Shown here piece after piece: positions 11,145-13,320 of a stretch of DNA of 13,320 bases. Numbering within the stretch: position 1 is the first letter of the stretch; each line of letters opens with the position of its first letter. The translations under genes were made by a program, and so were the position numbers. Where the stretch lies: NCBI GenBank assembly GCA_026647295.1, contig JAPKHB010000069.1, positions 1 to 13,320 of the forward strand, read 5' to 3'. The notes under the pieces were generated by a model that saw only the letters and a program-made list of their open reading frames with translations, made no database searches and was not told the origin of the DNA. This DNA comes from Planctomycetota bacterium (GTDB lineage: Bacteria > Planctomycetota > PLA2 > JAEUHO01).

Positions 11145-12491
11145 GTGCCCACGGCCGTCCGGCTCCCCGAGCACGTCGCCACGCGCGCGGACCTGGACGT
11201 CCTCCTTGCGGCGACGACGAACTACGAGGAGCGCCTGCCGGCCCGGCCCGGCGACCGCGCCTTCGACCTCGCGCGCATGCGCGACCTGCTGGCCGCGCTC
11301 GGCGAGCCGCAGCGGGGGCCGCTCACCGTGCACGTGGCCGGGAGCAAGGGCAAGGGCACGTTGTGCCGCCTCGTCGCGGCGGGCCTCGAGGCCGCGGGCG
11401 CGGGGCGGGGTCCGGTCGGCCTCTACCTCTCCCCGCACCTCGTGGACCTCGCCGAGCGGGTGCAGGTGGACGGCCGGCCGGTGGCCGACGCCGCGCTGTG
11501 CGCCGCGGCCGACGCGCTGCTTCCCTACCTTCGCGCGGCCCAGGGCACGCCTGCGGCGCCCACCTTCTTCGAGGTGATGACCGCCGTGGCCTGGCAGGCC
11601 TTCCGGGCCGCGGGCGCACGCGCCGTGGTGCTGGAGACCGGGCTCGGCGGCCGGCTGGACGCCACCAACGTGTGCGTGCCCGCCGCCACCGCCATCACCT
11701 CGATCGAACTCGAGCACCAGCAGGTGCTGGGTCCGACCCTCGAGGCCATCGCGGCCGAGAAGGCCGGGATCCTCAAGCCGGGGGTTCCGTGCGTGACGAC
11801 GGCGGCGGGCGCCGCGCTCGACGTGATCGCCGCGCGGGCCCGGGCGGTGGGCGCGCCGCTCCTCGTCGCGGGGGCGGCCCTTCGCGCGGAGGGCGCCCGG
11901 ACCGGGCCGGGACGCCGCCTCCACGTCGGGGTCGGGCTCGAGGGCCGGGACGCCGAGCCCTTCGAGGTCCCCCTGGCGGGCCTGCACCACGCCCCGGCCG
12001 TCGCCGCCGCGGTCGCGCTGCTGCGGGGACTCGGGGTGGCGCCGGCCGCGGTGCGCGCGGGCCTGGCCGGTGTCGCGGTCCCGGGCGTGCTCGAGCCGGT
12101 GCAGGACGACCCCCTGGTGCTGGTGGACGGCGCGCACACCCCCGGCTCGGCGCGGGCGACGCGCGCGGCGCTTTGGGCCTGCTGGCCCGGCCGGCCCGTC
12201 GTGCTCCTGGCCGGCGTGCTCGCGGAGAAGGACGCCCGCGGGGTGCTGGCCGGCCTCGCGCAGGACGTGGCCGCGGTCGTGCTCACGCGCGCGCCGTCCC
12301 CGCGCGCGCTCGAACCCGGGGCGCTGGCGGCGTGCCTGCCCGCCGGGGCCCCGGCGCCGACGCTCGAACCCGATCCCGCGGCGGCGCTGGCGGGCGCGCG
12401 GGCCGGCGTCCCGCCCGGCGGCCTCGTGCTCGCGGCCGGGAGCGTCTACCTCGCCGGCGCCGTCAAGCGCCTGTGTGCGGCCCGCGCGTAG
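11145..12491 (+). CDS. folC: Folylpolyglutamate synthase / dihydrofolate synthase
   Basis: A 448-aa Mur-ligase-fold enzyme, about the usual FolC length, that adds glutamate to dihydropteroate and/or folates using ATP in the cytoplasm. Visible motifs: P-loop HVAGSKGKGTLC (63-74), GLYLSPHLVDLAERV (92-106), FFEVMTAVAW (141-150), VVLETGLGGRLDATNV (161-176), ITSIELEHQQVLG (184-196), EKAGILKPGVP with K206 at the carbamylated-lysine position (205-215) and LVDGAHTPGS (326-335). The bacterial norms GTNGKG and DGAHNP are changed to GSKGKG and DGAHTP; from memory, eukaryotic FPGS also carries GTKGKG and DGAHT. GTG is the start because a TAGGCT element lies 6 nt upstream and the N-terminus fits the family. 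It is divergent from the pseudo-transglutaminase gene and ends 8 nt from the convergent rsgA stop. Confidence 0.92.
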   Translation: MPTAVRLPEHVATRADLDVLLAATTNYEERLPARPGDRAFDLARMRDLLAALGEPQRGPLTVHVAGSKGKGTLCRLVAAGLEAAGAGRGPVGLYLSPHLVDLAERVQVDGRPVADAALCAAADALLPYLRAAQGTPAAPTFFEVMTAVAWQAFRAAGARAVVLETGLGGRLDATNVCVPAATAITSIELEHQQVLGPTLEAIAAEKAGILKPGVPCVTTAAGAALDVIAARARAVGAPLLVAGAALRAEGARTGPGRRLHVGVGLEGRDAEPFEVPLAGLHHAPAVAAAVALLRGLGVAPAAVRAGLAGVAVPGVLEPVQDDPLVLVDGAHTPGSARATRAALWACWPGRPVVLLAGVLAEKDARGVLAGLAQDVAAVVLTRAPSPRALEPGALAACLPAGAPAPTLEPDPAAALAGARAGVPPGGLVLAAGSVYLAGAVKRLCAARA

Positions 12492-12499
12492 CGCCCGCG

Positions 12500-13320
12500 T
12501 CAGGAGTCGGTCGCGCGCTCCTCGACGTCCTCCAGGATGCGCAGGTACGACTCGTAGCGCGAGGCGGCGATCGCGCCGCGCCCGACGGCGTCGCGCACGG
12601 CGCAACCCGGCTCGGTGCGGTGGCGGCAGTCCGGGTAGCGACAGCCGGGGGCGACCCGGGCCAGGTCGCGGAACAGCCACGAGACGTCGCGCGCCGGGAT
12701 GCCCCAGAGCCCGAACTCGCGCACGCCCGCCGTGTCGATCACCGCGCCCCCGGCGGTGAGCGGGATCCACTCCGCCGCCGTCGTGGTGTGGGTGCCGCGC
12801 CCGGTGAAGGCGTTCACGTCGCGCACCGCGCGGTCGAGCGCCGGATCCAGCGCGTTGAGCAGCGAGCTCTTGCCCACGCCGCTGTGGCCCGCGACGACGG
12901 TCACGCGGCCGGCGAGCCGCGCGCGCAGCGCGTCGAGCCCGGCCCCGGTGACGGCGCTGGTGAGCAGCACGGGGTAGCCCAGCGCGCGGTAGGCCTCCAG
13001 ACCCGCCGGCGGGTGCGGGACGAGGTCGATCTTGTTGACGACGAGCAGGCCCTCCAGGTGCGAGTACTCGACCACCGCCAGCACCCGGTCGACGAGCCCC
13101 GGCGTGAACTCGGGGTCCTCGGCCGCCGTCACGACGGCGACCTGGTCCACGTTGGCCGCCATCACGTGCTCCACCCGGCCGCGGCCGATCGCCGGCCGCG
13201 ACAGGGTGCTGCGCCGCGGCTCCACCTCCTCGACCGTCCCGCGGTCCGGGCCCGTGCGCCGCACGCGCACGCGGTCGCCGGGCTCGAGCACGGTGCCGCC
13301 GTCGGGCAGCAGGTCCACGT
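12500..13320 (-). CDS. rsgA: Ribosome small-subunit GTPase RsgA (5' end beyond window)
   Basis: About 272 codons are visible; the gene runs off the right edge. RsgA is a circularly permuted GTPase that helps late maturation of the 30S subunit. Numbering from the first visible codon: the end of the OB domain (LEPGDRVRVRR ... EVEPRRSTLSRP, 11-42), NVDQVAVVTA (56-65), G4 VNKIDLV (94-100), G5 TSAVTG (120-125), G1 GHSGVGKSS (144-152), G2 TGRGTHTT (172-179) and G3 DTAGVREFGL (195-204). A zinc site follows with C226, C231, H233 and C239, spaced C-x4-C-x-H-x5-C as in YjeQ. The order G4-G5-G1-G2-G3 is diagnostic. A GTG at the edge is unlikely to be the true start because the first OB strands are missing. 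The stop faces folC 8 nt away, with no room for a separate terminator. Confidence 0.95.
   Translation of the reverse strand, partial: VDLLPDGGTVLEPGDRVRVRRTGPDRGTVEEVEPRRSTLSRPAIGRGRVEHVMAANVDQVAVVTAAEDPEFTPGLVDRVLAVVEYSHLEGLLVVNKIDLVPHPPAGLEAYRALGYPVLLTSAVTGAGLDALRARLAGRVTVVAGHSGVGKSSLLNALDPALDRAVRDVNAFTGRGTHTTTAAEWIPLTAGGAVIDTAGVREFGLWGIPARDVSWLFRDLARVAPGCRYPDCRHRTEPGCAVRDAVGRGAIAASRYESYLRILEDVEERATDS

Overview
The window is about 13.3 kb of very GC-rich DNA (clearly above 70 % by eye) from a bacterium with an outer membrane. That follows from two outer-membrane porin genes with Sec signal peptides and several other exported proteins. There is no rRNA, tRNA, CRISPR array, transposase or phage gene. 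The gene mix (OprO/P-type porins, exported transglutaminases, a lone DnaB-like ATPase, many unrecognised proteins) and the extreme GC fit a high-GC Planctomycetota-like lineage best. That assignment is a guess; nothing here proves the phylum.

Layout. Positions 1-2396 hold two tandem minus-strand porin genes, the first cut by the window edge. They share an almost identical 135-bp stretch. A 16-bp perfect hairpin follows the complete porin gene. Positions 2397-3751 hold a minus-strand OmpR/PhoB-type response regulator and, divergent from it, a 170-aa protein of unknown function with an SH3/CarD-like N-terminal region. A Pho-box-like 11-bp direct repeat lies between the regulator and the porin. 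Positions 3800-11056 are a minus-strand run of five genes. In transcription order these are a transglutaminase-fold protein that lacks the catalytic Cys and His, a 505-aa two-membrane-span protein with two OB-like segments, 3-dehydroquinate synthase (aroB, overlapping the previous gene by ATGA), a secreted transglutaminase with an intact Cys-His-Asp triad, and a DnaB-C-like RecA-fold ATPase without the DnaB N-terminal domain. Positions 11145-13320 hold folC on the plus strand, convergent with rsgA, which runs off the right edge.

How the genes may work together. aroB, folC and rsgA are housekeeping genes (aromatic amino acids and folate, and ribosome maturation). The regulator, the Pho-box-like repeat and the OprO/P-like porins could form a nutrient-responsive envelope unit. 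The pseudo-transglutaminase, the OB-like membrane protein and the active transglutaminase are all predicted to be exported or membrane-bound and lie on one strand. They may form an envelope or periplasmic protein-processing set. This is inferred from position and fold only.

Regulatory reading. Five of the transcription-unit starts carry a TAGNNT hexamer (a TANNNT-type -10 element) 6-28 nt before the start codon. For the two plus-strand genes it lies exactly 6 nt before the ATG or GTG, and neither has a ribosome binding site, as expected for leaderless mRNAs. Long open frames on the opposite strands, up to about 970 codons, are by-products of the GC content and are not annotated.
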